The position numbers were made by a program, and so were the translations under genes. DNA of 26,735 nucleotides from a virus. The stretch spans positions 1-26,735 of IMG/VR virus record IMGVR_UViG_3300029954_000074; one strand, given 5' to 3'. Below the pieces are notes generated by a model. The model did no database searches, had not been told where the DNA came from, and saw nothing but the letters and a program-made list of their open reading frames with translations. Positions 13,274 to 21,871 of this stretch are shown here, in pieces; positions within the stretch are counted from its first letter, which is position 1, and the number at the start of each line of letters is the position of its first letter.

Positions 13274-15245
13274 TGATTTCAAAATTACGATTAGTGCGGT
13301 TGATAAAGCAACGGCGACAGTCCATAAAATCAATGCGTCCATGGCAAAAATGGTGAGCCCTGTCACGGATTTTCAGAAGTCGATGACGTCGTTAAAAGAT
13401 GCTACTGGTCTGAATGTAGTTGTCAAAGGTCTTAGCGGAATTGGGCGTAGCGCAACAGATGCCGCTGAAGGGATTGGTAAAATAGTCGCTCCTATAGCGG
13501 CATTGTTCGGCATTGGAACAATTGCAGGGGTTACTGAGTTAGCTACTAGCTTTGGAAAGCTGGGTTTTAATATTTCCAAAACAGCTGCATCGATTGGCAT
13601 TTCAACGAGGGACCTGCAGCTTTTGCGTGGTGCTGCCTCCATGGCGGGTATATCGGCGGGTGAGCTGGATTCTGGTTTGGTGTCGCTTGGCAGCACGATG
13701 GAAGGCGCTATGTTTGGGCGTAACCAAGATGCTATGTTACTGATGAATCGATTTGGCATTACTTTGCATCGTTTAAAAGATGGCTCTGTCGATACACAGC
13801 GGGGATTGATGGATATTTCCCGTGCTATGCAGGGACTTAATGCACAGCAACAGCATTTGCTCGCAGGAGGAATGGGCGTCGAGTCATTTTTTTCGTTACT
13901 CCAAAAGGGTCCCGCGGTTATTTCTGCATATAAAAAAGCAGTTGATGCTGTTGGTGGTGTAATGGATGGCCCTGCGATTAAAGCCGCGGAGAATTTTGAA
14001 ATTAAAATGGCAGGACTTCACGGAGCCATAGATGGGCTTACCAATCGAATTGGAGCTAAATTAATTCCAATTCTTAGCCCGTTAATCGATCAATTTTCAG
14101 CTTGGGTGGCGATTAATAAAGATTTTATCGCGACAAATGTCGGAGAGTTCGTGAAAGAAATTGGCGAGTGGTTAAAAACGGTTGATTTCAAGAAGGTTGG
14201 GAGTGATATTGTCGACGTGGCGAAAGACGTGGTCAGTTTCATTAATTTAATTGGTGGATGGAAGGTGGCGATCATTGGGATTGGTGCTTTGATGATGGCC
14301 GGCCCAGTCGCCAGTGTGTTAAGCCTGGGAACATCGCTCGGGTTGACAGGGCTAAAATTAGGGACGTTTGCACTCCAAAGTATACCTATCGCAGTCAAAG
14401 CGATAGGTATACTGGATGTTGCGGCGGTAATTGGGCAGGGTAGTATCGTTGGATTAACTGCCAGCATTGGCGCGCTTCTTGGAAAATTAGCCTTGCTCGG
14501 TGTGGCATGGGAAGCTGGCCACCTATTTGGTGAATATGTCGTTAATCCGCTGATTAACAAAGTTAGCCAATTGTCTACTGGTGATGAAAATGCTACGCTG
14601 GGTGGAAAGATATACGACTGGACACACTCAGGACAAGCGGCGACAACGTCAGATTCCACTATTTCCAGGCCAGTCGTAACAGTGCCGACGGTCATTTCAC
14701 CCATGGTAGCTAAGGCCGTAAATGGAAATAAGAAAGCACCTTTAGGCATCCGTAGCAATAATCCTACTAATATGAATCCCGGCGGGATTGAATCTGTTTT
14801 TGCAACTCCAGAGGATGGAATAAGTGCCGCTGTCGCTAATCTGCAAAAAAATTATCAAGGATTATCGTTAGCGGCTTTGGCAGATAAATGGACGGGCGCT
14901 GCTCGCGCTGGAAATACGCCGAAACAAACCGCAAATTACGTTAGCGGACTATCTGCTGGTACCGGCTTGGCTCCTAACCAAGTACCTGATTTAACAAATC
15001 CTTTCATGGTGTCCAATTTAGTTAAGGCAATTACTTTTCATGAAAATAGCCAGCAACCTTATTCCGACGACACTATTAACAAGGGGATAGCACGAGGCAT
15101 GAGTAGTGGCGGGGCGCAAAATATTAATTTGCATGTGAAATTTGCAAATGCACCAGCGGGAATAACGGCTCAAGCAGAATCCAAAGACAGCGCTGGTGAT
15201 ATGCATGTCCAAACGCGAATTTCCTATTCGATGGGGGTTATATGA
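13266..15245 (+). CDS. Tail tape measure protein with C-terminal peptidoglycan hydrolase-like domain
   Basis: A 659-residue protein that sets tail length. The N-terminal third (ISAVDKATATVHKINASMAK and on) is typical of Mu-like tape measures, with helical Ser/Ala-rich sequence. Residues about 329-418 are strongly hydrophobic (WKVAIIGIGALMMAG onwards), the part expected to enter the membrane at ejection. Residues about 492-612 form a separate domain starting LGIRSNNPTNMNPGG, with FATPEDGISAAV, WTGAARAGNTPKQTANYVSG and ITFHENSQQPYSDDTINKGI. This resembles the RGIRNNNPGN...-type phage structural muramidase/transglycosylase domain. A tail with a local wall-cutting activity is inferred; E593 is conserved in position but not proven catalytic. 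GGAGG at 13252-13256 precedes the start. Confidence 0.9.
   Translation: MANDFKITISAVDKATATVHKINASMAKMVSPVTDFQKSMTSLKDATGLNVVVKGLSGIGRSATDAAEGIGKIVAPIAALFGIGTIAGVTELATSFGKLGFNISKTAASIGISTRDLQLLRGAASMAGISAGELDSGLVSLGSTMEGAMFGRNQDAMLLMNRFGITLHRLKDGSVDTQRGLMDISRAMQGLNAQQQHLLAGGMGVESFFSLLQKGPAVISAYKKAVDAVGGVMDGPAIKAAENFEIKMAGLHGAIDGLTNRIGAKLIPILSPLIDQFSAWVAINKDFIATNVGEFVKEIGEWLKTVDFKKVGSDIVDVAKDVVSFINLIGGWKVAIIGIGALMMAGPVASVLSLGTSLGLTGLKLGTFALQSIPIAVKAIGILDVAAVIGQGSIVGLTASIGALLGKLALLGVAWEAGHLFGEYVVNPLINKVSQLSTGDENATLGGKIYDWTHSGQAATTSDSTISRPVVTVPTVISPMVAKAVNGNKKAPLGIRSNNPTNMNPGGIESVFATPEDGISAAVANLQKNYQGLSLAALADKWTGAARAGNTPKQTANYVSGLSAGTGLAPNQVPDLTNPFMVSNLVKAITFHENSQQPYSDDTINKGIARGMSSGGAQNINLHVKFANAPAGITAQAESKDSAGDMHVQTRISYSMGVI
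14379..14413. repeat. Perfect 14-bp inverted repeat inside the tape measure gene
   Basis: AGTATACCTATCGC at 14379-14392 and GCGATAGGTATACT at 14400-14413 are exact reverse complements, separated by the 7-base loop AGTCAAA. The sequence encodes the hydrophobic segment SIPIAVKAIGIL of the tape measure. There is no T-run after the right arm, so it is not a standard terminator. It could be an mRNA hairpin or a protein-binding site; I assign no function. Confidence 0.9.
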
Positions 15246-16171
15246 ATTTAAGCAATATCATTCCCGGCGCAACTAATGCAGCGGGTGCTGTCCAGGGGGT
15301 GTCAAATGCGGTTGCTGGATTTGTTGCATTATTTGGGTCGCCTGGAGGAAGCATTTCGTTTCAAAGTCAGATTAAAAAATCATCCTGGCGTGGTGTGCCA
15401 TTTATCACGCTTTCAGCTGACACTCATGTTGGACGAAAAAAAGCGACACATGAATATCCATTTCGTGATCTGCCGTGGATTGAGGATATGGGACGGGCTA
15501 CGCGAAAGTTCAATGTAACCGGATTTTTGCTGGGCGATGATGTCATTAGTCAACGGCTTGCATTATTGCAGGCATGTGAAAAGCCCGGCCCAGGTGAGCT
15601 AGTACACGGAACACTCGGAAAAATTACCGTAGATCTACTGGCGTGTGAATTCGTTGAAAAATGGGATGCACAGCGTTATTTTGAAGTATCGATGCAATTT
15701 GCCCAGGGCGGACAACGGATCTACCCTGCGGTCGTGCAGTCTACGGCGGCAGTCGTTGCAGCGGCAGGAGTTGCGGCTCATGCAGCCTCTGCCGCCAGTT
15801 TTATGTCAACGGCAACAAGCGCATTGAAATCGGGTGCAGCGGTAGTTAGCGCAGCGGTATCAACGGCAACAGGATGGATTAGTAAGGCTGTTATGCTAGT
15901 GAAAGACGCAACAACAATTTTTCATGCGGTTTCAGCTGTCGTGAACACGGCAACAGCATTCTTTGGTGGGCGAATTAGCAGTTTGGCGGGAGTGTTGTCG
16001 GCGGTTCAAGGTACTGCGAATGCCGTTCAGCGCGCTACCGTCGCCACGGGAAGCATCGCTATTGCAACGCAAACGACACAGTCTTTAGCCGCGGCAGCAA
16101 CAGCTAGCCGCAATGCCGTGACGCAGTCTGCGGACTATCTCATGTCAACTACAGGGAGTTTAGGTCTATGA
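15242..16171 (+). CDS. DNA circularisation/Mu gpN-like protein, N-terminal part
   Basis: A 309-residue protein carrying the DNA_circ_N pattern from about residue 46: SSWRGVPFITLSADTHVGRK, HEYPFRDLPWIEDMGRATRK, a VTGFLLGDD turn, QRLALLQACEKPGPGELVHG and FEVSMQFAQGG. This is the N-terminal domain of Mu gpN, a baseplate protein annotated as DNA circulation protein. The remaining half is Ala/Ser/Thr-rich (residues 160-309) and ends at a stop that overlaps the next ATG by ATGA. In related phages the gene is a single ORF of about 490 residues; here the expected C-terminal domain is encoded next door. The name does not imply that the protein itself circularises DNA. Confidence 0.88.
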   Translation: MNLSNIIPGATNAAGAVQGVSNAVAGFVALFGSPGGSISFQSQIKKSSWRGVPFITLSADTHVGRKKATHEYPFRDLPWIEDMGRATRKFNVTGFLLGDDVISQRLALLQACEKPGPGELVHGTLGKITVDLLACEFVEKWDAQRYFEVSMQFAQGGQRIYPAVVQSTAAVVAAAGVAAHAASAASFMSTATSALKSGAAVVSAAVSTATGWISKAVMLVKDATTIFHAVSAVVNTATAFFGGRISSLAGVLSAVQGTANAVQRATVATGSIAIATQTTQSLAAAATASRNAVTQSADYLMSTTGSLGL

Positions 16172-16731
16172 GCTCGCTATCTGATCTTGCTCTTGCCGCT
16201 CAAGGATTGGCAGCAACATTATCTGCATCGGCAATCAGCGCCGGTGATGCAATGCGACTGCTTGGTGTGTTGGCGGCGCCATCTGCGGAAATTGTTCCGA
16301 TAGGTACATCGGTTGGCGCCAGTATGGCTGCAATGCAAAACGCCATGAATGATTTATTTCGACGTGCTGCCGTTGTGGAAATTGCGATTGCATCGTCAAC
16401 GTATCAACCGTATTCAAGTAATGATGCGGCAACGGTTAGGGCAATGGTGTGCGGGTTTCTAGATAACGAAATTTTGGTGGCGGGTAATCAGGGGGAGGAT
16501 GGTGTTTTTAATTCGCTGCGCACTCTCCGCTCTGCCGTTGTCGCTGATTTGACTGCGCGAGGTGCGGGTTTAGCTTCCATCCAAAATTTTCAATTTAACG
16601 CATCGCTTCCAGCATGCGTCATTGCACAGCGACTTTATAGTGATCCGAGCAGAGAGGCTGAATTGGTTACACAAGCCAATCCGCCTCATCCTGCTTTCAT
16701 GCCTGCAACTTTTACAGCGCTGTCAAGTTAG
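16168..16731 (+). CDS. Mu gpN-like protein, C-terminal part encoded separately
   Basis: A 187-residue protein. Its second half (FNSLRTLRSAVVADLTARGA, then SLPACVIAQRLYSDPSREAE and QANPPHPAFMPATFTALSS) matches what I know as the C-terminal part of DNA circularisation proteins in related phages: LRDLR-x-AVV-x-DL-x-ARGA, LPALVLA-x-RLY-x-D-x-x-REAE and HPxFxP. The first half (MQNAMNDLFRRAAVVEIAIA) corresponds to the middle of the full-length protein. Together with the upstream gene the length is 309 plus 187 residues, close to the single Mu protein. The ATGA overlap implies translational coupling, so the two halves probably work together in the baseplate. It could alternatively be the result of a fusion breaking in evolution without loss of function. 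Confidence 0.75.
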   Translation: MSSLSDLALAAQGLAATLSASAISAGDAMRLLGVLAAPSAEIVPIGTSVGASMAAMQNAMNDLFRRAAVVEIAIASSTYQPYSSNDAATVRAMVCGFLDNEILVAGNQGEDGVFNSLRTLRSAVVADLTARGAGLASIQNFQFNASLPACVIAQRLYSDPSREAELVTQANPPHPAFMPATFTALSS

Positions 16732-16778
16732 CATTTTCATCGGCGGTAATCAAGCTCTCGCGTATATTAGGCAAAAAA

Positions 16779-17849
16779 ATGAATGATGATCTAACCCTAC
16801 TCGTTGAATCACAGGAAGTATCTGGTTGGAATTCAATCAGGGTCACACGGGGAATCGAGCGTTGCCCTAGTGATTTTGACATTGAAATGACAGAGCGCTA
16901 TGCCGGTGAAATAAGTACTTTGGTTGTGAAGCCGGGTGATGCATGCCAAGTAAAACTCGGAAATGACGTTGTAATCACTGGCTACATAGACAAAGTTACG
17001 CCGTCTATATCCGAAAACCAGCATACCATTCGAGTCGCGGGGCGTGGAATGTGCCAAGATTTAGTTGATTGCTCTGCCGAATGGCCTGGTGGTCAAATAT
17101 CGAGCCAGACAGTTTTAACTACTGCGATCATGCTGGCTGCCCCATATAACATTACAGTCAATGCAACCTGTGAGGTTGGGGCAGTAATTGCGCAAACAAA
17201 TATTCAATTTGGGGAATCGCCCTATGAGATTATTGAGCGTCTTTGCCGATGGCGAGCATTGCTTGTCTACGATCAGCCGGATGGTAGTCTGCTTCTTTCT
17301 GATGTTGGTACAACGATGGCAGCAAGCGGATTTACAGAGGGTATCAATATCGAAAAAGCTGCACTCGAATACTCCATCGATGGACGTTTTTCAGAGTACT
17401 GGACCAGTTCACAATCGGCTGACGTATTGGGCGATATTGGCGATGCGGGGTATTTGCATGCAGTATCGAAAGACCCGTTAGTACCGCGGCATAGGAGACA
17501 CTTTTTTCACTGTGAAGCATCAGCAAGCGGCTTGAATTTATTACAAAGGCGCGCTGACTGGGAGGCCAAGCGGCGACTCGGTCGATCGGCGAAATTATCT
17601 ATTACGACGGATAGTTGGCGGGATTCATCGGGTGCTCTATACACGCCAAATACGCTTGTCCCACTCAATATTTCGTCACTTCGGATAGTAAATAAAGCGT
17701 GGCTAATTTCAGAGATTTCTTATAAAAGAAATCAAGATGGAACGACTTGTGACTTGGTAATTATGCCAGATCAGGCATTCTCCATTGGCCCCATGACAGA
17801 AGCGCAAGCTATTGGCGGATCACTTGCAGCTGAATTTCAAACGAAATAA
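16779..17849 (+). CDS. Baseplate hub protein (Mu gpP-like)
   Basis: A 356-residue protein, against about 379 for Mu gpP. Recognised features are the N-terminal [20 protein letters not shown] barrel start, [20 protein letters not shown] and [20 protein letters not shown]. These are followed by the [13 protein letters not shown] segment, the [20 protein letters not shown] helix and the C-terminal [20 protein letters not shown] region. The gp27/gp44-type hub is a trimer of barrels joining the tail tube to the spike. The gene lies between gpN-like and gp45-like genes in the Mu order. The 47 bp before it has no terminator; an AGG at 16764-16766 is the only plausible ribosome binding site. Confidence 0.88.
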   Translation: MNDDLTLLVESQEVSGWNSIRVTRGIERCPSDFDIEMTERYAGEISTLVVKPGDACQVKLGNDVVITGYIDKVTPSISENQHTIRVAGRGMCQDLVDCSAEWPGGQISSQTVLTTAIMLAAPYNITVNATCEVGAVIAQTNIQFGESPYEIIERLCRWRALLVYDQPDGSLLLSDVGTTMAASGFTEGINIEKAALEYSIDGRFSEYWTSSQSADVLGDIGDAGYLHAVSKDPLVPRHRRHFFHCEASASGLNLLQRRADWEAKRRLGRSAKLSITTDSWRDSSGALYTPNTLVPLNISSLRIVNKAWLISEISYKRNQDGTTCDLVIMPDQAFSIGPMTEAQAIGGSLAAEFQTK

Positions 17850-17857
17850 ATGTACAG

Positions 17858-18463
17858 ATGATTAATTCACTTTACCGACGAATTGTGCTATTGATTGGGC
17901 GCGGTCATATTACGGCCGTCAATGATTCGGGGCCAGTTCAAAAAATGCAGGTGAAATTTTCAACCCTGGAAACGCATGATAATTTACCTAGACTGGCTGA
18001 ATTTGGCTTTAGTTCAAATCCTCCTTCTGGGGCAGATGCGGTCGTTTCATTCTTTGGTGGTGACAGATCCAACGGTGTCGTGATTGCGACTGGCCACCAA
18101 CAAAGTCGACCAGTAAATCTACTTCCGGGTGAATCTATGCTGTACAGTCAGGACGGTAAGCATGTGTATTTGACTGCTGACGACGGGATTGTGATTGATG
18201 CGCAGGGCCAATCGGTGATAGTGAATAATGCATCAACGCTCACAGTGAATGTCGCCACAACCATCACGCTGAATGCTCCCACGGAGATTATCGCTAATAC
18301 CGCGTTGCTGTCAGTTTCAGGAGACATCCTTGACAACGCCGGAACTAACACAAAAACCATGGCACAAATGCGTGAAATTTATAACACCCATACGCATGTG
18401 GTGTCTAGTATTCAGACGGGCGGGGGAAGTGTGACCTCGGCTGTGCCGATACAAACAGACTAA
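17858..18463 (+). CDS. Baseplate spike protein (Mu gp45-like)
   Basis: A 201-residue protein, close to Mu gp45 at about 197. The N-terminal OB-fold region includes [40 protein letters not shown] and [13 protein letters not shown]. The middle has the repetitive [20 protein letters not shown] and LLSVSGDIL beta-helix-like sequence. The end has [10 protein letters not shown] with H178 and H180, the HxH motif that binds an iron ion at the spike tip in gp45/gpV proteins. It would pierce the outer membrane. It starts at the ATG of 17858 rather than an ATG at 17850 that runs only three codons. A strong terminator follows. Confidence 0.92.
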   Translation: MINSLYRRIVLLIGRGHITAVNDSGPVQKMQVKFSTLETHDNLPRLAEFGFSSNPPSGADAVVSFFGGDRSNGVVIATGHQQSRPVNLLPGESMLYSQDGKHVYLTADDGIVIDAQGQSVIVNNASTLTVNVATTITLNAPTEIIANTALLSVSGDILDNAGTNTKTMAQMREIYNTHTHVVSSIQTGGGSVTSAVPIQTD

Positions 18464-18495
18464 GTGCTGTCGCTAAGTTATATAAATAATCAGAT

Positions 18496-18518
18496 AACCC
18501 GCTTCGGCGGGTTTTTTT
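18496..18518 (+). terminator. Strong intrinsic terminator after the spike gene
   Basis: AACCCGC pairs perfectly with GCGGGTT around a TTCG tetraloop, an especially stable type, followed by T residues to 18518. It lies only 13 bases upstream of the next ATG at 18532. Confidence 0.92.
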
Positions 18519-18531
18519 ATACCGGAACGTT

Positions 18532-19053
18532 ATGTCAGACACCGCGATTCAATGGGATGTACAGAATGCCTGCGGCGATTGGGTGCTGCTTGGATCACAA
18601 CTGCAAACCGGAAATGATTTACAAACCGCCGTTTTGATTTCCTTGTTCACTGACCGGACCGCCACGGCTGACGACATTATCCCTGACAGCTCCGGCGATC
18701 CACGTGGCTGGGTGGGTGATCTTGATGAAACGTACCCCATCGGATCGCGGCTGTGGTTGCTCGATCGCTCAAAACAAACCGCTACGGTGCTGGCCAGTGC
18801 CACTGATTATTGTGCGGAAGCGTTGCAATGGCTGATTGATGATGGTGTTGTTGCCCGATTTTCCATTGTTGTTGAATGGACGCGCCCAGCTATGATGGGA
18901 ATTCAGATTGTGGCCTACCAGAGCAGCGGAACCCAATCCGCCATGAATTTTGCGGCGGCATGGAACCCATCTCCAGCCGAAACCGTACCACCGCAACGAC
19001 CATTAGCGCGACTCGATGTGGACTTTACGTTGGGAAGTTCCGTGCTTTACTAG
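18532..19053 (+). CDS. Baseplate wedge protein (Mu gp46-like)
   Basis: A 173-residue protein of the phage GP46 family. The pattern is DLQTAVLISLFTDRTATADD, a GDPRGWVGDLDETYPIGSRL block with the conserved GW-x-GD, LWLLDRSKQTATVLASATDY, and the helix YCAEALQWLIDDGVVARFSI. Related to gp25/gpW-like wedge lysozyme-fold proteins, it forms part of the baseplate connecting sheath and wedges. Mu gp46 is around 145 residues; the additional C-terminal part here is Pro/Ala-rich. It directly precedes the gpJ-like gene. GGAA at 18523-18526 is the likely ribosome binding site, right after the terminator. Confidence 0.9.
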   Translation: MSDTAIQWDVQNACGDWVLLGSQLQTGNDLQTAVLISLFTDRTATADDIIPDSSGDPRGWVGDLDETYPIGSRLWLLDRSKQTATVLASATDYCAEALQWLIDDGVVARFSIVVEWTRPAMMGIQIVAYQSSGTQSAMNFAAAWNPSPAETVPPQRPLARLDVDFTLGSSVLY

Positions 19054-19071
19054 AATGAGGTTTGATTAGAT

Positions 19072-20217
19072 ATGCCCTATGCCCGTCCGACATTATCACA
19101 ACTGCGTAGTCAAGTAGCGCAAGACATCGCCGCTGGCTTACCCGGATCTGACCCGCTGCTACGATTTTCAAACCTGAGTATCACCGGGACTGCACAGGCC
19201 AATTTAGCCAATTTGCATTATGGCTATCTTGATTGGATTTCGTTGCAGTCCGTTCCTTTTACGTCTACCGGCGAATTTTTGGAAGGATGGGCGGCACTGA
19301 AAAATGTGTTCCGTAATCCAGCAACCCAAGCTGGAATCTTTATTCCTGGTCAAGTGAGCTTTACTGGGGTAGTGGGCAAAGATGTCCCTGCTGGGACAGC
19401 GCTAGTCCGCGGTGATAGCGTCGCGTATACAACGACGGTGGATGCAACTGTGTCCAGTACTGGTACCGTGACGGTGCTAGCTGTAGCCAACCCTGATCTC
19501 ACCGGCGTAACTGGCGCATTTGGGAATTGTCCGGTGAATACGGCAATGACATTGGGACAATCCATTGCCGGAATCCAATCGAATGGCGTGGTAACGACCG
19601 CATTTACTGGTGGCGCGGACATTGAGCAAGACGATAGTTTACTATCGCGGATGTTGTATGCGTATCAAAACACCCCGCAAGGAGGTGCTGCAAACGATTA
19701 CGTTAATTGGGCGCTTGAGGTGAACGGTATCACGCGTGCCTGGTGTAGCCGTAATGGCTTTGGTGGTGGGACGGTAGTTCTTTACGTGATGTTGGATACT
19801 ACCGAATCAGCGTACAACGGATTTCCGCAGGGCGTAAATGGGGTGGCTACAGCAGAAACGCGACCGGCCATCACTGCAACCGGTGACCAATTGGATGTTG
19901 CCAATACGATTTGGCCGCTCCAGCCGGTGACAGCGATGGTATATGTCTGCTCCCCGCTCGATGCTGCTCAAAACTTTACTATTGGCGGGATTGCCGCCGC
20001 ATCGGTGGCGACAAAATCGGCCATCGCTTTAGCGATCGCCGGGGTGTTCGTTCAATACGGTACTGCCTTAGGTGGTGTGGTTGATATGTCCTACATTGAG
20101 TCCGCCATCGCCGCCATTTCCGGTACCGCTGGTTTTGTCATCACCACGCCGAGCGGAAATATCACCACAGCTGTCGGGTATTTGCCGACAGTTGGCACGA
20201 TTACCTATACCCCATGA
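19072..20217 (+). CDS. Baseplate wedge protein J-like (Mu gp47)
   Basis: A 381-residue baseplate J/gp47-like protein. Conserved patterns include the opening RPTLSQLRSQVAQDIAAGLP, NLHYGYLDWISLQSVP and the helix FLEGWAALKNVFRNPATQA. Further on are FTGVVGKDVPAGTALVRGDSV, then AFTGGADIEQDDSLLSRMLYA and GGAANDYVNWALEVNGITRAW, which are hallmarks of the family. The C-terminal part has LWPLQPVTAMVYV-type sequence (IWPLQPVTAMVYV) and a beta-rich end. Six copies form the wedges that trigger sheath contraction on receptor binding. The 18-bp gap after gp46 has a weak AGG, and the stop overlaps the gp48 ATG by ATGA. Confidence 0.93.
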   Translation: MPYARPTLSQLRSQVAQDIAAGLPGSDPLLRFSNLSITGTAQANLANLHYGYLDWISLQSVPFTSTGEFLEGWAALKNVFRNPATQAGIFIPGQVSFTGVVGKDVPAGTALVRGDSVAYTTTVDATVSSTGTVTVLAVANPDLTGVTGAFGNCPVNTAMTLGQSIAGIQSNGVVTTAFTGGADIEQDDSLLSRMLYAYQNTPQGGAANDYVNWALEVNGITRAWCSRNGFGGGTVVLYVMLDTTESAYNGFPQGVNGVATAETRPAITATGDQLDVANTIWPLQPVTAMVYVCSPLDAAQNFTIGGIAAASVATKSAIALAIAGVFVQYGTALGGVVDMSYIESAIAAISGTAGFVITTPSGNITTAVGYLPTVGTITYTP

Positions 20218-20810
20218 GCGCACCTAATTATTCCGCTGCCGATTATCTCGCAGCGATGCAGGCATTAATGCCACGTGGCCGTGTTTGGCCAACCGAATCA
20301 GGGACAGTACAAACGCAGGTGTTATCTGGGTTGGTGCAAACTTATGCGCGACATAATGCGCGCGCGACGAATTTACTGATTGATGCATTTCCATCTAGCA
20401 CAGAAGAATTATTGCCGGAGTGGGAGGCCACACTAGGGTTGCCTGATCCGTGTGCCGGGCTTGCGCCCACCATTCAGCTGCGACGGGCACAGGTAATGGC
20501 ACGATTCACAGGGACAGGCGGACAGTCTAGTCAGTATTTTGTCCAAATGGCCGCGACATTAGGGTATGCCATCACGATCACCCAGTTTGCCCCGTTTAAA
20601 TTTGGACAGACCACATTCGGCACACAAATGTACGGAGCAGACTGGGCATTTGCATGGCAAGTCAATGCGCCAAGTTTTTCAATTAATCGCTTTCAATTTG
20701 GCGTAGATGGATTTGGTGAGCCGCTGGCCACTTGGAACAACAATGTATTGCAGTGTGAATTACAAAATGCCGCACCCGCTCACACCACTTTAATGTTTAA
20801 CTACAGCTGA
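20214..20810 (+). CDS. Mu gp48-like baseplate/tail protein (DUF2313)
   Basis: A 198-residue protein with the DUF2313 pattern: an opening YLAAMQALMPRGRVWPTESG, LVQTYARHNARATNLLIDAF, the STEELLPEWEATLGLPDPC core and QLRRAQVMARFTGTGGQSSQ. It closes with a beta-rich stretch in which FKFGQTTFGTQMYG and FQFGVDGFGEPL repeat a related pattern. In Mu-like phages this protein follows gp47 and links the wedges to the fibres. It is coupled to gp47 by ATGA and followed after six bases by the first fibre gene. The pattern and position fit well; no odd feature is seen. Confidence 0.9.
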   Translation: MSAPNYSAADYLAAMQALMPRGRVWPTESGTVQTQVLSGLVQTYARHNARATNLLIDAFPSSTEELLPEWEATLGLPDPCAGLAPTIQLRRAQVMARFTGTGGQSSQYFVQMAATLGYAITITQFAPFKFGQTTFGTQMYGADWAFAWQVNAPSFSINRFQFGVDGFGEPLATWNNNVLQCELQNAAPAHTTLMFNYS

Positions 20811-20816
20811 GGATCT

Positions 20817-21860
20817 ATGGATCGTTTGATTGCCACTAATTCCGTACCGGCCGCATTAGCTGATACGGCGCCCGCAACCGGCACGCCACAATTTGCTACA
20901 TCCGGTAACCCGGCAACCAGTACCCCCGCAACAGTATTGCCGGCCTATGCCTTTAACGCACTCCAGGAAGAGTTGATCGCAATCATTACGGCCGCGGGGA
21001 TTACCGCTGATCGTACCAATAACGCACAGGTATTGGCGGCGATTCGGGCGCTCATCAAGCAGTCTAGTATTTTGATGGATAGCGGTACCGCCAATGCCTA
21101 TGTAGCAGTCAATCCAACACCATTGACGTCGGCAACACTACTAAACGGCACACGTCAAACAGTACAGTTTAGCGCTGCAAATACGGGGCCATCCACGTAT
21201 GCGCCGGATGGTCTCTCTATAAAACCCCTCTACGGGCGTGCGTTATCGGCATTGCAGGGCGGTGAAATTGCACTGAATGGTATTGGTAGTTTGGTGTACG
21301 TAGTCAACCCCACGATCAACGCTGGTGCTGGCGCATGGATTTTGATGGAGTGTACTGGAGGCGTATTACAAATTCTGTCCGCTATACAATCCAATCAGGC
21401 TGCAACACTCGGGCAATTAACGGCTATACAGACTAATGCTACCGCAACGTATGAAACGATCAGCGCAGCAGCGGCAACTTATTTGCCACAAACAACTGCC
21501 GCGTCCACATACGAAACGATCAGCGCAGCTACAGCGACATACTTATCTCAGGCCAATGCAGCCACTACATACGCGACCTTAGCTTCTGCATACGGCATTG
21601 GCCAGACTCCGACGAATGTCACTGCTTCACGCGCTGCAAACACCACTTATTACAACGCAACTCTAAAACCTATCGATGTTATTTTAGAGGCAAGCGTTGT
21701 TTTAAGCACTTTATGGACATTCACATTGGGCCCATTGCCTGCTATCTCATACGTGAATGCTGGCAGTGTGTATGGCGTATCGGGGACGGTTTCATTCACC
21801 GTGCTGCCGGGCGTTAGTTACAGCGCTAGTGGATTTACTAATTGGTTTGAAACACGTTAA
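20817..21860 (+). CDS. Tail fibre protein with 20-residue repeats
   Basis: A 347-residue protein immediately after gp48. Its N-terminus ATSGNPATSTPATVLPAYAF and the NALQEELIAIITAAG helix is a common baseplate-attaching module of phage fibres. The middle (residues 80-190) is beta-rich. Residues 210-249 hold two 20-residue tandem repeats of TYETISAA-x-ATYL-x-Q type and a partial third (TTYATLASA), expected to form a coiled or helical shaft. The C-terminal 85 residues, ending GFTNWFETR, are probably the receptor-binding tip. It is likely trimeric. No enzymatic motif is visible. The gene is in the adhesin block shared with the four following genes. Confidence 0.82.
   Translation: MDRLIATNSVPAALADTAPATGTPQFATSGNPATSTPATVLPAYAFNALQEELIAIITAAGITADRTNNAQVLAAIRALIKQSSILMDSGTANAYVAVNPTPLTSATLLNGTRQTVQFSAANTGPSTYAPDGLSIKPLYGRALSALQGGEIALNGIGSLVYVVNPTINAGAGAWILMECTGGVLQILSAIQSNQAATLGQLTAIQTNATATYETISAAAATYLPQTTAASTYETISAATATYLSQANAATTYATLASAYGIGQTPTNVTASRAANTTYYNATLKPIDVILEASVVLSTLWTFTLGPLPAISYVNAGSVYGVSGTVSFTVLPGVSYSASGFTNWFETR
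21444..21590 (+). repeat. 60-bp tandem repeats in the tail fibre gene
   Basis: Two full 60-bp units, 21444-21503 and 21504-21563, plus a partial unit to 21590, encode the 20-residue repeats. GAAACGATCAGCGCAGC is identical in both at 21453-21469 and 21513-21529. Third positions differ elsewhere, so the duplication is not recent. Such repeats can change fibre length by recombination. Confidence 0.75.
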
Positions 21861-21871
21861 AAGGAAAAATT

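Noticed and set aside
14090-14758. 222-residue minus-strand ORF inside the tape measure gene
   Set aside because: Opposite-strand shadow; the plus-strand tape measure has domain support and the minus ORF has none.
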